Shown: positions 18,589 to 27,800, counted from the stretch's first letter. The stretch is 64,000 bases of DNA from Paraburkholderia sp. FT54 (GCF_031585635.1 NZ_CP134195.1:124001-188000); one strand, 5' to 3'. The notes: a model not told the origin generated them from the sequence alone. Translations and numbers: made by a program.

Positions 18589-19362
18589 ATGGATACTACC
18601 CAGTCGAACGGCCAGACCGACACACACGGCCAGCTGCACGCTCAGACCGACGAAGGCGGCAACGATTTCGGCCGTCGCAATCCGCTGGAGATCGGCGTTC
18701 AGTTGCGCAATCTCGTCAATCGCGGCGATTTCCTCACGGTTCAATACGCAGGCGGACAGCTCGTTACGCGTCTACTCGACGTCGACGTGCGCGGCCGCAC
18801 CTTCACGTTCGATTGGGGCGCATTGTCCGATCAGAACAAAGGCCTGCTGGGCGCACCGCGCTGCCAGTTCCACGCGCAGCCGGACGGCGTGCGCGTGGAA
18901 TTCGCCACCGGCACGCCGCGCGAGACTCGTTTCGAAGGACTGCCCGCATTCGAGGCCGACTTCCCCGAGGTGCTGTTCTACGTGCAGCGCCGCGAGTACT
19001 TCCGCGTCGATGCACCGATTCTCGATCCGTACATGTGCTCTGGCCGTTTGCCCGAAGGCGATACGTTTCGCTTCGAGGTGCACGATCTGTCGCTCGGCGG
19101 TGTCGGCATGCGCACCACGGACGAACGCGTGGCCGAATTGCCGATGGGCACGCGCCTGCTCGATTGCGAGTTGGTGCTCGGTGCGCTCGGCCGCCTCTCG
19201 CTCGATCTGCAGCTGGTGTCGCATCGCTCTACCGCGCTGCCGAACGGCACGCAGCGTTTCCAACTCGGCTTCCGTTTTCTGACGCTGCCGGGCAGCACGG
19301 AAAACACGCTGCAACGTCTGATCACGCAGCTCGAGATGAAGCGCCGTTCGCTGGTGCGCTGA
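18589..19362 (+). CDS. ycgR: YcgR-like PilZ flagellar brake protein
   Basis: 257 residues from ATG 18589; the frame is open for 32 codons upstream but MDTTQSN gives a family-like length. YcgR binds cyclic di-GMP through a PilZ domain and slows the flagellar motor. An N-terminal YcgR domain (NPLEIGVQLRNLVNRGDFLT) precedes the PilZ domain, with the cyclic-di-GMP-binding QRREYFRV (RxxxR type) and, further on, DLSLGGVGMR (D-x-S-x-x-G type). Both motifs look intact. The sigma-28 promoter upstream puts it in the late flagellar class, as for enteric ycgR. Confidence 0.93.
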   Translation: MDTTQSNGQTDTHGQLHAQTDEGGNDFGRRNPLEIGVQLRNLVNRGDFLTVQYAGGQLVTRLLDVDVRGRTFTFDWGALSDQNKGLLGAPRCQFHAQPDGVRVEFATGTPRETRFEGLPAFEADFPEVLFYVQRREYFRVDAPILDPYMCSGRLPEGDTFRFEVHDLSLGGVGMRTTDERVAELPMGTRLLDCELVLGALGRLSLDLQLVSHRSTALPNGTQRFQLGFRFLTLPGSTENTLQRLITQLEMKRRSLVR

Positions 19363-19386
19363 TGTCCGGCACGCATCGGAATGACC

Positions 19387-19413
19387 TCAATTTTTCGTTG
19401 TTGAGGCCGTTAA
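19387..19413 (+). promoter_or_regulatory. Sigma-28 (FliA) promoter for flgK-flgL
   Basis: TCAATTTT (19387-19394), 11 bases, GCCGTTAA (19406-19413). It begins 24 bases after the ycgR-like stop and lies 57 bases before the flgK ATG. It resembles the ycgR and flgM sites, with C at the second -35 position. Confidence 0.83.
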
Positions 19414-19470
19414 ACAAGATGTTCTAGTAACGCGGCGGCATGTGTACGGTGTCGCCCTTCAGGATGACGC

Positions 19471-21444
19471 ATGTCCAATCTCATCAATCTCGGCCTCAGT
19501 GGACTGAACGCAGCTCAGTGGGGACTCACGACGACCGGCCAGAACATCAGCAACGCGTCGACGCCAGGCTACACCATCGAAACGCCGGTGTATGCGGAAA
19601 GCGGCGGCCAGTACACGGGCTCGGGCTACCTGCCGCAAGGCGTCTCGACCACGACCGTGACGCGCCAGTACAGCCAGTATCTGACCACTGAGCTGAACAA
19701 TGCGCAGTCGTCGGGCAGCGCGCTGTCGACGTACAACTCGCTGATCTCGCAACTGAACAATCTGATCGGCAGCCCGACCTCCGGGATTGCGAGCTCGATC
19801 ACCAGCTATTTCACCGGCTTGCAGAACGTCTCGAACAATGCGTCGAGTCTGGCCACGCGTCAGACCGCGATGAGCGGCGCGCAGACGCTGGTGAACCAGA
19901 TCAACGCCGCGGGTCAGCAATACGACGCGCTGCGCCAGAGCGTCAATACGCAGCTCACCAACACCGTTTCGCAGATCAACAGCTACTCGCAGCAAATCGC
20001 GCAGCTGAACGCTCAGATCGCCCAGGCCAGCACGCAAGGGCAACCGCCGAACCAGTTGATGGACCAGCGCGATCTCGCCGTGTCGAATCTGTCGCAACTG
20101 ATCGGCGTGAACGTCGTGAACAGCAACGGCAGCTACAGCGTCTTCATGAGCAACGGCCAGCCGCTGGTGTCCTCCGCCAACAGCTACAACCTGGGCACGG
20201 CGCCTTCGACCGGCGACACCAGCGAATTGTCCGTGCAGTATCTCGGCCAGGCAGGCGCGAACCCGGCAACCCCGCCGCAGAACCTGCCCGATAGCAAGAT
20301 CGACGGCGGCGCGCTCGGCGGCCTGGTCGCGTTCCGCAGCCAGACGCTCGATCCGGGCGAGGCGCAACTCGGCGCGATCGCCGTGAGCTTCTCGGCGCAG
20401 GTCAATGCGCAGAACGGGCTGGGTATTACGCTCGCTGGCGCCAAGGGTGGCGCGCTGTTCTCGGTGGGCGGCCCGACGGTCTATGCGAACACGCAGAACA
20501 CCGGCAATGCGTCGCTGAACGTATCGTTCGCGAACCCCACGCAGCCGACCACCGGCGATTACACGCTGGCCTACAACGGCACCACCTACACGCTCACCGA
20601 CAATTCGACCGGCAACGTGGTGGGTTCGGCGACCAATCTGAGCCAGCCGATCAACGGCCTGAATTTCTCGACCACCGGCACGATGAAACCCGGTGACTCG
20701 TTCACGGTCGAGCCGACCCGTGGCGCACTGAACAGTTTCGCGACCGCCACCACCGACGCATCGGCGATCGCCGCCGCAGCGCCGGTGCTGGGCGCCGCCG
20801 AGTCGACCAACACCGGCACCGGCACGATCACGCAAGGCACGGTGACGGCCGGCTACACCATGCCGAATTCGACCACCACGCTGTCGTACGACGGCACGGG
20901 TCTGTCGGGCTTCCCGGTCGGTTCGACGGTGACGGTGGCAGGTTCCCCTCCCACCACGTTTTCGATCACCAGCGCGACGACCGTCGTGCCGTATTCGGCC
21001 GCCACCGGTGCCACGCTGACGATCAACAACGCCACCGCCGGCCAGATGAACAACGTCTCGGTGACAATCAGCGGCGCACCGGCCGCCGGCGACAAGTTCA
21101 CCATTGGCCCGAACACCGGCGCGACCAACGACGGCCGCAACGCGCTGGCGCTGTCGAACCTGTCCACCGCGAAGGTGCTCTCGGGCGGCACGGTCACGCT
21201 GACGGGCGCGTATGCGAACTACGTCAACAATGTCGGCAACCAGACCAACCAGATTCAGACCTCGAGCACGGCACAAAGCGCGCTGGTGACGCAGATCACC
21301 ACCGCGCAGCAATCGGTTTCGGGCGTGAACATCAACGAAGAAGCAGCCAACCTGCTTCAGTATCAGCAGCTGTATCAGGCGAACAGCAAGGTCATCCAGA
21401 CCGCGCAGACCCTGTTCCAGACGATACTCGGCATCTTCCAGTGA
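19471..21444 (+). CDS. flgK: FlgK, hook-filament junction protein 1 (HAP1)
   Basis: 657 residues. FlgK is the first junction protein between hook and filament and is chaperoned by FlgN. The N-terminus (LINLGLSGLNAAQWGLTTTG and QNISNASTPGYT) and the C-terminal helix (VNINEEAANLLQYQQLYQAN) are canonical. The central part is Thr/Ser-rich and longer than in enteric FlgK (about 550), including residues 363-415 with a GDYTLAYNGTTYTLTD start that weakly resembles the FlgE/FlgL module. It stands first in a sigma-28-driven pair with flgL. Confidence 0.97.
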   Translation: MSNLINLGLSGLNAAQWGLTTTGQNISNASTPGYTIETPVYAESGGQYTGSGYLPQGVSTTTVTRQYSQYLTTELNNAQSSGSALSTYNSLISQLNNLIGSPTSGIASSITSYFTGLQNVSNNASSLATRQTAMSGAQTLVNQINAAGQQYDALRQSVNTQLTNTVSQINSYSQQIAQLNAQIAQASTQGQPPNQLMDQRDLAVSNLSQLIGVNVVNSNGSYSVFMSNGQPLVSSANSYNLGTAPSTGDTSELSVQYLGQAGANPATPPQNLPDSKIDGGALGGLVAFRSQTLDPGEAQLGAIAVSFSAQVNAQNGLGITLAGAKGGALFSVGGPTVYANTQNTGNASLNVSFANPTQPTTGDYTLAYNGTTYTLTDNSTGNVVGSATNLSQPINGLNFSTTGTMKPGDSFTVEPTRGALNSFATATTDASAIAAAAPVLGAAESTNTGTGTITQGTVTAGYTMPNSTTTLSYDGTGLSGFPVGSTVTVAGSPPTTFSITSATTVVPYSAATGATLTINNATAGQMNNVSVTISGAPAAGDKFTIGPNTGATNDGRNALALSNLSTAKVLSGGTVTLTGAYANYVNNVGNQTNQIQTSSTAQSALVTQITTAQQSVSGVNINEEAANLLQYQQLYQANSKVIQTAQTLFQTILGIFQ

Positions 21445-21454
21445 GGCGTTGACA

Positions 21455-22684
21455 ATGCGCATCTCCAGCACGCAGTACTTCAACATGAACGTCGCGACGA
21501 TGAGCGATCAGCAAGCTCAGTTGTCGCAGTTGTATGCCGAGATTTCGAGCGGCGTGAGCCTCTCCACGCCGTCGGACAATCCGCTCGGCGCGGCGCAGGC
21601 CGTGCAGTTGAGCTCGACGGCAACGGCCCTGTCGCAATACACGAGCAATCAGGGCACCGCGCTGGCCTCGCTGCAGCAGGAAGACTCCACGCTCGGCAGC
21701 GTCAATTCCGTGCTGCAGACCATTCATACGCTGGTGCTGCGTGCCGGCGACGGTTCGCTGAACAATAACGACCGCGGCTCGATCGCGACGCAATTGCAAA
21801 GCCTGCGCAGCCAGTTGATGACGCTCGCCAATTCGACCGACCCGCAGGGCAACTACCTGTTCGCCGGCTATCAGAGCAGCGCGCAGCCGTACACCACCAA
21901 TTCGGCAGGCGTCGTGACCTATTCCGGCGACACCGGCACGCCCGTCGTGCAGATCACCGACTCACACACCGTGCAGACCGGCGACAACGGCCTTGCGATC
22001 TTCGGCAGCGTGGCGTCGATCGGCACCAGTTCCGTGCCGGCCGCAGCGAACGGCAACGGCGGCACGGGCGTGATCAGCACGGTGAGTCTGAACAATCCGA
22101 CCGATCCGACCAATGCGGACACGTACACGATCAACTTCTCGTCGGCGACTACCTACACCGTGAGCCAGAAGGATCCGGCTACCGGCGTGGTGACCACGAC
22201 CGGCCCGCAGGCGTTCACGGCCGGCTCGTCGATCCCGCTGGGAAACGGTGGCCAGTCGGTATCGATCTCCGGCGCGCCGAATGCGAACGACAGCTTCACG
22301 GTGACGCCGGCCACGCAAGGCAGCATGGACGTGTTCGCCAATCTGAGCCAGTTGATCACCACGCTGCAAACGCCGGTGTCGGGCGCCGCCTCGACGGCCA
22401 GCTTCCAGAGCGCGCTGACCACCAGCATGACGCAGCTCGAGAACACGATGAACAACGTCGTGACGGCACAAGCAGCCGTGGGCGGCCGCGAGCAGGAAGT
22501 GCAGGCATTGCAGACGGTCACGCAGACCAACACGCTCCAGAACACAAGTAATCTTGCGGATCTGACGCAGACGGACATGGTCAAGGTGATCGGCCAGTAC
22601 ACCATGACGCAGAACGCGCTGCAAGCCGCGCAGCAGGCGTTTGCGAAGATTCAGAACATCTCGCTGTTCCAGTACCTGAACTGA
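21455..22684 (+). CDS. flgL: FlgL, hook-filament junction protein 3 (HAP3)
   Basis: 409 residues from ATG 21455 (MRISSTQYFNMN is the conserved start; an in-frame TTG six bases earlier is less likely). FlgL joins the filament to FlgK. The flagellin-like N-terminus has QLSQLYAEISSGVSLSTPSD and NPLGAAQAVQL; the C-terminus is a long helix ending in AKIQNISLFQYLN. Enteric FlgL is about 317 residues; the difference is a beta-rich insertion including residues 222-285, matching FlgE 202-262. It lies ten bases after flgK and is followed by a strong terminator. Confidence 0.97.
   Translation: MRISSTQYFNMNVATMSDQQAQLSQLYAEISSGVSLSTPSDNPLGAAQAVQLSSTATALSQYTSNQGTALASLQQEDSTLGSVNSVLQTIHTLVLRAGDGSLNNNDRGSIATQLQSLRSQLMTLANSTDPQGNYLFAGYQSSAQPYTTNSAGVVTYSGDTGTPVVQITDSHTVQTGDNGLAIFGSVASIGTSSVPAAANGNGGTGVISTVSLNNPTDPTNADTYTINFSSATTYTVSQKDPATGVVTTTGPQAFTAGSSIPLGNGGQSVSISGAPNANDSFTVTPATQGSMDVFANLSQLITTLQTPVSGAASTASFQSALTTSMTQLENTMNNVVTAQAAVGGREQEVQALQTVTQTNTLQNTSNLADLTQTDMVKVIGQYTMTQNALQAAQQAFAKIQNISLFQYLN
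22118..22309 (+). repeat. FlgL copy of a module shared with FlgE
   Basis: Encodes FlgL residues 222-285: DTYTINFSS, ATTYTVSQ, AFTAGSSIPLGNG, then SGAP and DSFTV. FlgE residues 202-262 follow the same order and spacing, with a few inserted residues in FlgL. Confidence 0.65.
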
Positions 22685-22707
22685 TAGCGCACGTAGTCTG
22701 AAACGGA

Positions 22708-22752
22708 GAAGGGCGGAAGCCGGTGTGAACCGGCTCCGCCCTTCTTCTTTTT
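22708..22752 (+). terminator. Rho-independent terminator after flgL
   Basis: A 15-16-base stem with one bulged A, GAAGGGCGGAAGCCGG (22708-22723) against CCGGCTCCGCCCTTC (22730-22744), six-base loop, then a T-rich run (TTCTTTTT). It separates flgKL from the convergent fliR. Confidence 0.92.
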
Positions 22753-22780
22753 CATTGCACGACGTGGCGGGCGAACCTTG

Positions 22781-23563
22781 CTATTTAAACCCCGCCGCCA
22801 CCCGCCCCATCTGATCAATCCCAACATCGAACAGCCGCGTGAAGAACGGAATCATGTTCGGGATCATCAGTTGCAGAAGCAGCATGCCGATCAGCATGGT
22901 CAGCGGGAAACCGATCTGGAACACGCCGATCTGCGGCGCGGCGCGATTCAGAATGCCGAGCGCGAGATTGGTGATGAGCAGCGCGGCGACCACCGGCAGC
23001 GACAATAGCAGTCCCGCTGAAAACACCGTGCCGCCGAAGTTCGCCAGCGTGCGCCAGCCGGGCGCGCCGAGAATGTTCGCCGACACCGGCAGCGACTGGA
23101 ACGTGGCGAGCAGTGCGCTGATCATCTGCAAATGCCCGTCGATCACCAGAAACACCAGCATGGCGATGGTGTTCATGTAGCTCGCCAGCACCTGGCTCGA
23201 ACTGCTTGCCTGCGAGTCGAAGAAGGTCGCAAAGCCGAGACCCATGCCGAGCCCGACGAAGTCGCCCGTCGCGCTGATCGCCCCGAACACGATCTGCATG
23301 GTGAGGCCGAGCGCGATGCCGATCAGGAACTGGTTGACGATGATCCACACGCCTTCGGCGGAAAACACCGTGACTTGCGGCAGCGTGCCGAGCGTGGGCG
23401 CGACGATGATCGTCACGAAGGCCGCGAGGCCGATCTTCACGCGCATCGGCAACGAGCGGTTGCCGAGTACCGGCGCAGCGGCGACCAGCGCGAGGATGCG
23501 CACGAACGGCCACAGGAACGCGGTGAGCCAGGCGTTCAGTTGCGCGTAGGTGACGGAAAACAT
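22781..23563 (-). CDS. fliR: FliR, flagellar export gate membrane protein
   Basis: 260 residues, the usual size. FliR forms the export-gate core with FliP and FliQ and contacts FlhB. It is very hydrophobic, with about six membrane segments; recognisable blocks include RILALVAAAPVLGNRSLPMR near the N-terminus and GLGMGLGFATFFDSQASSSS in the middle. It closes the - strand fliL-M-N-O-P-Q-R run and converges on flgL. Confidence 0.97.
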   Translation of the reverse strand: MFSVTYAQLNAWLTAFLWPFVRILALVAAAPVLGNRSLPMRVKIGLAAFVTIIVAPTLGTLPQVTVFSAEGVWIIVNQFLIGIALGLTMQIVFGAISATGDFVGLGMGLGFATFFDSQASSSSQVLASYMNTIAMLVFLVIDGHLQMISALLATFQSLPVSANILGAPGWRTLANFGGTVFSAGLLLSLPVVAALLITNLALGILNRAAPQIGVFQIGFPLTMLIGMLLLQLMIPNMIPFFTRLFDVGIDQMGRVAAGFK

Positions 23564-23600
23564 CGCGGGTGGGAAGGGAAGGTGAGGACCGGCGCGCCGC

Positions 23601-23870
23601 TCAGTTGACGAGCGTCGGAATATTGGTGAGTGTCTGGCGCAGATAGTCGAGCATGGTTGTCAGCATCCACGGCCCGGCGATCACCATCGTGACAGCAATC
23701 GCGAGCAGTTTCGGAATGAACGACAGCGTGGTTTCGTTGATCTGCGTGGCGGCCTGAAACAGGCTGACGACCAGACCGACCACCAGCGCGACCAGCAGCA
23801 ACGGCGCGGCAAGCAGCAGGCTGACATACATGGCCTGGTGCGCGAGCGTCATGACGGATTCTTGATTCAT
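23601..23870 (-). CDS. fliQ: FliQ, flagellar export gate membrane protein
   Basis: 89 residues, two long membrane helices, the standard FliQ size. Conserved pieces are LLLAAPLLLVALVVGLVVS and LFQAATQINETTLSFIPK, followed by a second hydrophobic helix. FliQ packs around FliP and FliR in the export channel. It lies 37 bases before fliR and 51 bases after fliP on the - strand. Confidence 0.97.
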   Translation of the reverse strand: MNQESVMTLAHQAMYVSLLLAAPLLLVALVVGLVVSLFQAATQINETTLSFIPKLLAIAVTMVIAGPWMLTTMLDYLRQTLTNIPTLVN

Positions 23871-23921
23871 GGCGATGGGACCGGAAGCGTGAAGGGCGCG
23901 GGGCGCGGTTAAAAAGCGCGG

Positions 23922-24746
23922 TTAAACGAAGCTCTGTGCCAGCGAGCCGAGCAGCAGTTGCCAGCCGTCGACCAGCACGAACAGCATCAACTTGAACGGC
24001 AGCGAAATGGTCGCGGGCGACACCATCATCATACCCATCGACATCAGCACGCTCGCCACCACCATGTCGATGATGAGGAACGGGATGAAAATCGTGAAAC
24101 CGATCTGGAAGCCGGTTTTCAACTCGCTCGTCACGAACGAGGGCACCAGCAACGACAGCGGCACGTCTTCCGGACCTTGCATCGGCGCGGCGTGCGAGAT
24201 GCGGGCGAAGAGGGCGAGATCGCTTTCGCGGGTCTGGCGCAGCATGAACGTCTTGAACGGCGCGAGGCCGCGGTTCACTGCGGTCTCCATCGGCATGGTG
24301 CCGTCCGAAAACGGCTTGTAGCCGTCCGTGTAGGCCTTGTCGAGCACCGGCGACATCACGAACAGCGTGAGGAACAGCGCGAGCCCGACCAGCACCTGGT
24401 TAGGCGGCGTCGTGGTCGTACCGAGCGCCTGGCGCAGCAGCGAGAGCACGATGATGATGCGCGTGAAGCTGGTCATCATCAACACCATTGCCGGCAGGAA
24501 CGACAGCATCGTGAGCAGCAGCATCGTCTGCACGCTCAGCGAGTAGGTCGTGCCGCCGTTCGGGCCGGGACTCGTGTTGAAGGCCGGCAAGCCGGCGGCT
24601 TGAGCGAACGACAATGTCGGCAGCGCGAGCATCAGCGCCGGCAGCGCGACGGGCGCGACGCGGCGCACGGCCGAAACGACTTTCGAGGTGGTGCCGGACA
24701 TGCGAGCGGATTGCGCGCGACGCGCCGAAGATAGACTGAACTGCAT
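23922..24746 (-). CDS. fliP: FliP, flagellar export gate membrane protein
   Basis: 274 residues from ATG 24746, which shares one base with the fliO stop (TAATG). An open frame runs about 114 codons further upstream but is antisense-like sequence inside fliO. FliP pentamers form the main part of the export channel. After a signal-like N-terminus, conserved blocks appear: [40 protein letters not shown] and, near the C-terminus, [18 protein letters not shown]. Confidence 0.96.
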   Translation of the reverse strand: MQFSLSSARRAQSARMSGTTSKVVSAVRRVAPVALPALMLALPTLSFAQAAGLPAFNTSPGPNGGTTYSLSVQTMLLLTMLSFLPAMVLMMTSFTRIIIVLSLLRQALGTTTTPPNQVLVGLALFLTLFVMSPVLDKAYTDGYKPFSDGTMPMETAVNRGLAPFKTFMLRQTRESDLALFARISHAAPMQGPEDVPLSLLVPSFVTSELKTGFQIGFTIFIPFLIIDMVVASVLMSMGMMMVSPATISLPFKLMLFVLVDGWQLLLGSLAQSFV

Positions 24747-25357
24747 TACCGAACTCCGGCGCCTTGCCCGTTGAAACGTTTGCCCACTTCGCTTTTCAGC
24801 GCGTCGCGAAAGCGTTGGCCGAAGGTGCCAGGCAGTGTCGTGCCCGTAGTTCGCGTGCTCGCCGGACCGGATTGCGTGGCGCCGAGCGGGTCGATGGCGG
24901 CCGAACCTGCGGGCATCGTGTGAAGAAGACGGACATTGCCGGGTGCCGTGCCGAGCACGAGCCACGTATCGCCGATCTCGACCACCGCGACCCGCTCCTT
25001 GCCGCCGAGCGAGGCGCCGCCGATCGTCTTCACGAGGCCGCCGCGGCTCGCCGGCTGCAAGCCGAAGCGGCGAGCGAGCCATGCGCAACCGAACACCAGA
25101 CCGATCACCACCAGCAGGCCGACGATGGTTTGCAGCACGGCGCCGACGCCGAGCGCCGGAACAGCCGTTCCCGCGCCGACGGCCGAGGCGATTTTCGCGG
25201 CGTTGTTGACCGCGTTCATGTCCGCCGCGTGAGCGGCCGACGGTGCGACCAGCGCGAAGATCGACGCCAGGGCGCAGATCGGCGCCACGACATTCGCAGC
25301 CCGTGCAGCGCCAATCAGAACAGCGCGCAACACGGCGCGACCGGCAACGCGTTTCAT
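24746..25357 (-). CDS. fliO: FliO, flagellar export accessory protein
   Basis: 203 residues. FliO helps assemble FliP into the export gate and is the least conserved of the set. A signal-like N-terminus ends near AAHA, then one membrane helix ([20 protein letters not shown]). A small cytoplasmic domain follows with [20 protein letters not shown], typical of FliO. The start overlaps the fliN stop by four bases. The C-terminal tail is longer than in enteric FliO. Confidence 0.93.
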   Translation of the reverse strand: MKRVAGRAVLRAVLIGAARAANVVAPICALASIFALVAPSAAHAADMNAVNNAAKIASAVGAGTAVPALGVGAVLQTIVGLLVVIGLVFGCAWLARRFGLQPASRGGLVKTIGGASLGGKERVAVVEIGDTWLVLGTAPGNVRLLHTMPAGSAAIDPLGATQSGPASTRTTGTTLPGTFGQRFRDALKSEVGKRFNGQGAGVR

Positions 25358-25818
25358 CGATTCAACTTCCGGATACGTTCGGACGGCGTGATGATGTCGG
25401 TCAGACGGATGCCGAACTTGTCGTTCACCACCACCACTTCGCCCTGCGCGATCAGACAGCCGTTGACCAGCACGTCCATCGGTTCGCCGGCCATGCCGTC
25501 CAACTCCACCACCGAACCCTGCGCGAGTTGCAGCAGGTTGCGGATCGCGATCTTGGTGCGGCCGAGCTCGACGGTCATCTGAACGGGAATGTCCAGGATC
25601 ATGTCGATGTCGTTGCGCGTCGAGGTCGGCTCGACTTTCGACAGCGGCTGGAACACGCCGGCCGTCGTTGCGCTGACTTCCGAATTGTCGTTCTGCTCGG
25701 CCAGCGCGCTGGCCCAGTCCGCCATGGCCGCGTCGTCTTCGGCAGCGGCCGCGTCGGCGGCGAATTGCGGCTCGCCAGCGGCCAGTTCGGCCTCAGTCTT
25801 TGCGTTCAGGTCACTCAT
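25354..25818 (-). CDS. fliN: FliN, flagellar motor switch C-ring protein
   Basis: 154 residues from ATG 25818, which has an AAGGAAGG ribosome-binding site; a GTG two codons upstream is the alternative. FliN forms the base of the C ring and also docks FliH. The C-terminal SpoA domain is clear: [40 protein letters not shown], and [18 protein letters not shown]. The first 65 or so residues are acidic and Ala-rich. It overlaps the fliM stop by eight bases. Confidence 0.97.
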   Translation of the reverse strand: MSDLNAKTEAELAAGEPQFAADAAAAEDDAAMADWASALAEQNDNSEVSATTAGVFQPLSKVEPTSTRNDIDMILDIPVQMTVELGRTKIAIRNLLQLAQGSVVELDGMAGEPMDVLVNGCLIAQGEVVVVNDKFGIRLTDIITPSERIRKLNR

Positions 25819-26809
25819 ATCCACCTTCCTTCATCGTTTCGGCTGCGCTGATCATCTTCTGGACCCGCAACGCATACTGACCATTGAAAATTCCGTAGCC
25901 GCACTCCATCACCGGCACGCCATCGACTTTCGCCGTGATGTGTTCGGGAATGTTGATCGGCAGAACATCGCCTTTGCGCATGTTCAGGATCTGTTCGAAC
26001 GTGACCGGCACCTGCGCGAGGTCGGCGGTCAGTTCCACTTCCGCCGCCTGCACCTGCTGCGACAGCACGCGGACCCAGCGGCGGTCGACTTCGAGCGCCT
26101 CGCCCTGGATCGGCGACGAGAGAATGTCGCGGATCGGTTCGATCATCGAGTACGGCATGCAGATGTGCAGCGTGCCGCCCGTCGTGCCGAACTCGATCGA
26201 GAACTGCGTGACGATGACGATTTCGTTCGGTGTCGCCACGTTGGCGAACTGCGTATGCATTTCCGAACGCACGTATTCGAACTGCAGCGGACGCACGCTT
26301 TTCCACGAGGTCGTGTAGTTGTCGAATACCAGGTTCAGCAACTTGTTGATGATGCGCTGCTCGGTCTGCGTGAAATCGCGGCCTTCGACGCGGGTATGGA
26401 AACGCCCGTCGCCGCCGAACAGGTTATCGACCACGAAGAACACCAGGTTCGGATCGAACACGAACAGCGAGGTGCCGCGCAACGGCTTCACGTGGACCAG
26501 GTTCAGGTTGGTCGGGATCGGCAGGTTGCGGGTGAATTCGCTGTACTTCTGCACCTTCACCGGACCGACGGAGATTTCCGCCGAGCGCCGCATGAAGTTG
26601 AAAATACCGACGCGCAACAGGCGCGCGAACCGGTCGTTGATGATTTCCAGGCCGGGCATCCGGCCGCGGACGATGCGTTCCTGCGTCGCGATGTTGTAGG
26701 GCCGTACGCCCGCACGCTCGCTTTGCTCGGCTTCTGAGTCTGTTTCGCCGGTTACGCCCTTGAGGAGGGCATCGACCTCCTCCTGGGACATGAACTCTTC
26801 GTGGCCCAT
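25811..26809 (-). CDS. fliM: FliM, flagellar motor switch protein
   Basis: 332 residues, typical for FliM. It sits in the C ring, binds phospho-CheY and reverses rotation. The N-terminal CheY-binding segment is visible as FMSQEEVDALLKGVTGE, followed by the GGSxG-like middle domain (SLFVFDPNLVFFVVDNLFGG) and the C-terminal SpoA domain containing MRKGDVLPINIPEHITAKV. It is coupled to fliN by an eight-base overlap and lies 65 bases after fliL. Confidence 0.97.
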   Translation of the reverse strand: MGHEEFMSQEEVDALLKGVTGETDSEAEQSERAGVRPYNIATQERIVRGRMPGLEIINDRFARLLRVGIFNFMRRSAEISVGPVKVQKYSEFTRNLPIPTNLNLVHVKPLRGTSLFVFDPNLVFFVVDNLFGGDGRFHTRVEGRDFTQTEQRIINKLLNLVFDNYTTSWKSVRPLQFEYVRSEMHTQFANVATPNEIVIVTQFSIEFGTTGGTLHICMPYSMIEPIRDILSSPIQGEALEVDRRWVRVLSQQVQAAEVELTADLAQVPVTFEQILNMRKGDVLPINIPEHITAKVDGVPVMECGYGIFNGQYALRVQKMISAAETMKEGGYE

Positions 26810-26874
26810 TCCTTATTCCTCGTGCGTCCCGTGGCGGTTGATGATGGCAGCGCTGATTAACGTCAAGACCGAGG

Positions 26875-27381
26875 TCACTGCACGACGAATTCGGTGAACA
26901 GCACGTCCTGGACCTGGATCGGCGCGGCGCCCTTGTCGGTCGGCTGCTCGATCAGCGTGCGCAGTTCCGTGGCGAGCGCGCGCTTGCCTTCGAGCGGCGC
27001 CAGGTCGTCGGGGTGCTTGTTCGAGAGTGCGAGCAGGATGCGGCTGCGCACTTCGGGCATATGGTCGGCTAGCTCCTGCTGGGTCTTTGCGTCGCTGAGC
27101 TTGAGTGTCAGGCCGATGCGCAGGAAATGCTGTTGACCGTCGTCCGATTGCAGGTTGACGGTCATCGATTCGAGCGGGAAGAACAGCGGCACGGCGAGGG
27201 GCGCTGGCGCGCTGGCGGTTTCAGCCGACGCGGCCGCGGGGGCACGCTTGGACATGAAGAACCACACGCCCGCGCCGGCTGCGGCCGCGGCAATGATCGC
27301 TATGAGGACGATCAGGATGATGCGCTTCATCGGGCCCGGGGAGGCGGGCGCGGCTTGCTGGGGTGCGGTCGTGGTTGCCAT
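26875..27381 (-). CDS. fliL: FliL, basal-body-associated stator helper
   Basis: 168 residues from ATG 27381. FliL is a single-pass inner-membrane protein that stabilises stators around the motor. One membrane helix (about residues 19-43, IILIVLIAIIAAAAAGAGVW) is followed by a periplasmic domain with FFPLESMTVNLQS, LRIGLTLKLSDAKTQQEL, and a C-terminal VQDVLFTEFVVQ, typical of FliL. An in-frame extension upstream runs into repeat sequence and is not coding. The ribosome-binding site is weak. Confidence 0.94.
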   Translation of the reverse strand: MATTTAPQQAAPASPGPMKRIILIVLIAIIAAAAAGAGVWFFMSKRAPAAASAETASAPAPLAVPLFFPLESMTVNLQSDDGQQHFLRIGLTLKLSDAKTQQELADHMPEVRSRILLALSNKHPDDLAPLEGKRALATELRTLIEQPTDKGAAPIQVQDVLFTEFVVQ

Positions 27382-27479
27382 GAGGTTTGCTTTGCTTGCC
27401 TTTAGTGCTGGTGATGGTGATTGTTGTTGATTTGCCTGCGGCGCGATGGGTCGAAAAGAAGGGGGATTGCGGGCTATCT

Positions 27480-27800
27480 CTTGTTTTTGGGGTTTTGTTG
27501 GCCTTTCCTTGAGATCGCTGTGGTCTATTGGCGTTGCCCCTGTGCGGGGCGGCACCTACTTTCTTTGCTGCGGCAAAGAAAGTAGGCAAAGAAAGCCGCT
27601 TCACACCGCCAGCCTCCAAGCGGACCCCTCGCGCAGTCGCGTTAGTGGCACATCTGGAATCCGTGTTCTCGCACACTCCGCGTGAGTGACAAGGCCGTCA
27701 TTCTTCCGGCGGCGCTGCGCGCGCCGTTGCGGTACTTCATTCGACCGCTGGACGCAAATCGGCGCCCTCTGGAGGGCGCCGATGACCAGCTATCTGCAAA
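27480..27800. repeat. Hairpin-rich dispersed repeat between fliK and fliL
   Basis: The 475-base gap between fliL and fliK holds no gene I accept. It has three strong inverted repeats: GCCCC/GGGGC at 27536-27550; a perfect 14-base stem with four-base loop, CCTACTTTCTTTGC (27555-27568) against GCAAAGAAAGTAGG (27573-27586); and ATCGGCGCCCTC (27758-27769) against GAGGGCGCCGAT (27772-27783). GCAAAGAAAG recurs at 27586-27595. I recall near-identical sequence as a multicopy element in Burkholderia-group genomes, often misannotated as hypothetical proteins; that is memory, not a search. Boundaries are approximate. Confidence 0.65.

Noticed and set aside
27221..27676. A 151-codon - strand frame across the fliK-fliL gap
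   Set aside because: It runs through the dispersed hairpin repeat and into fliL, with no ribosome-binding support; frames like this are a familiar false gene in this repeat.
27536..27783. Repeated hairpins that could suggest a CRISPR array
   Set aside because: They are different inverted repeats, not identical direct repeats with regular spacers.
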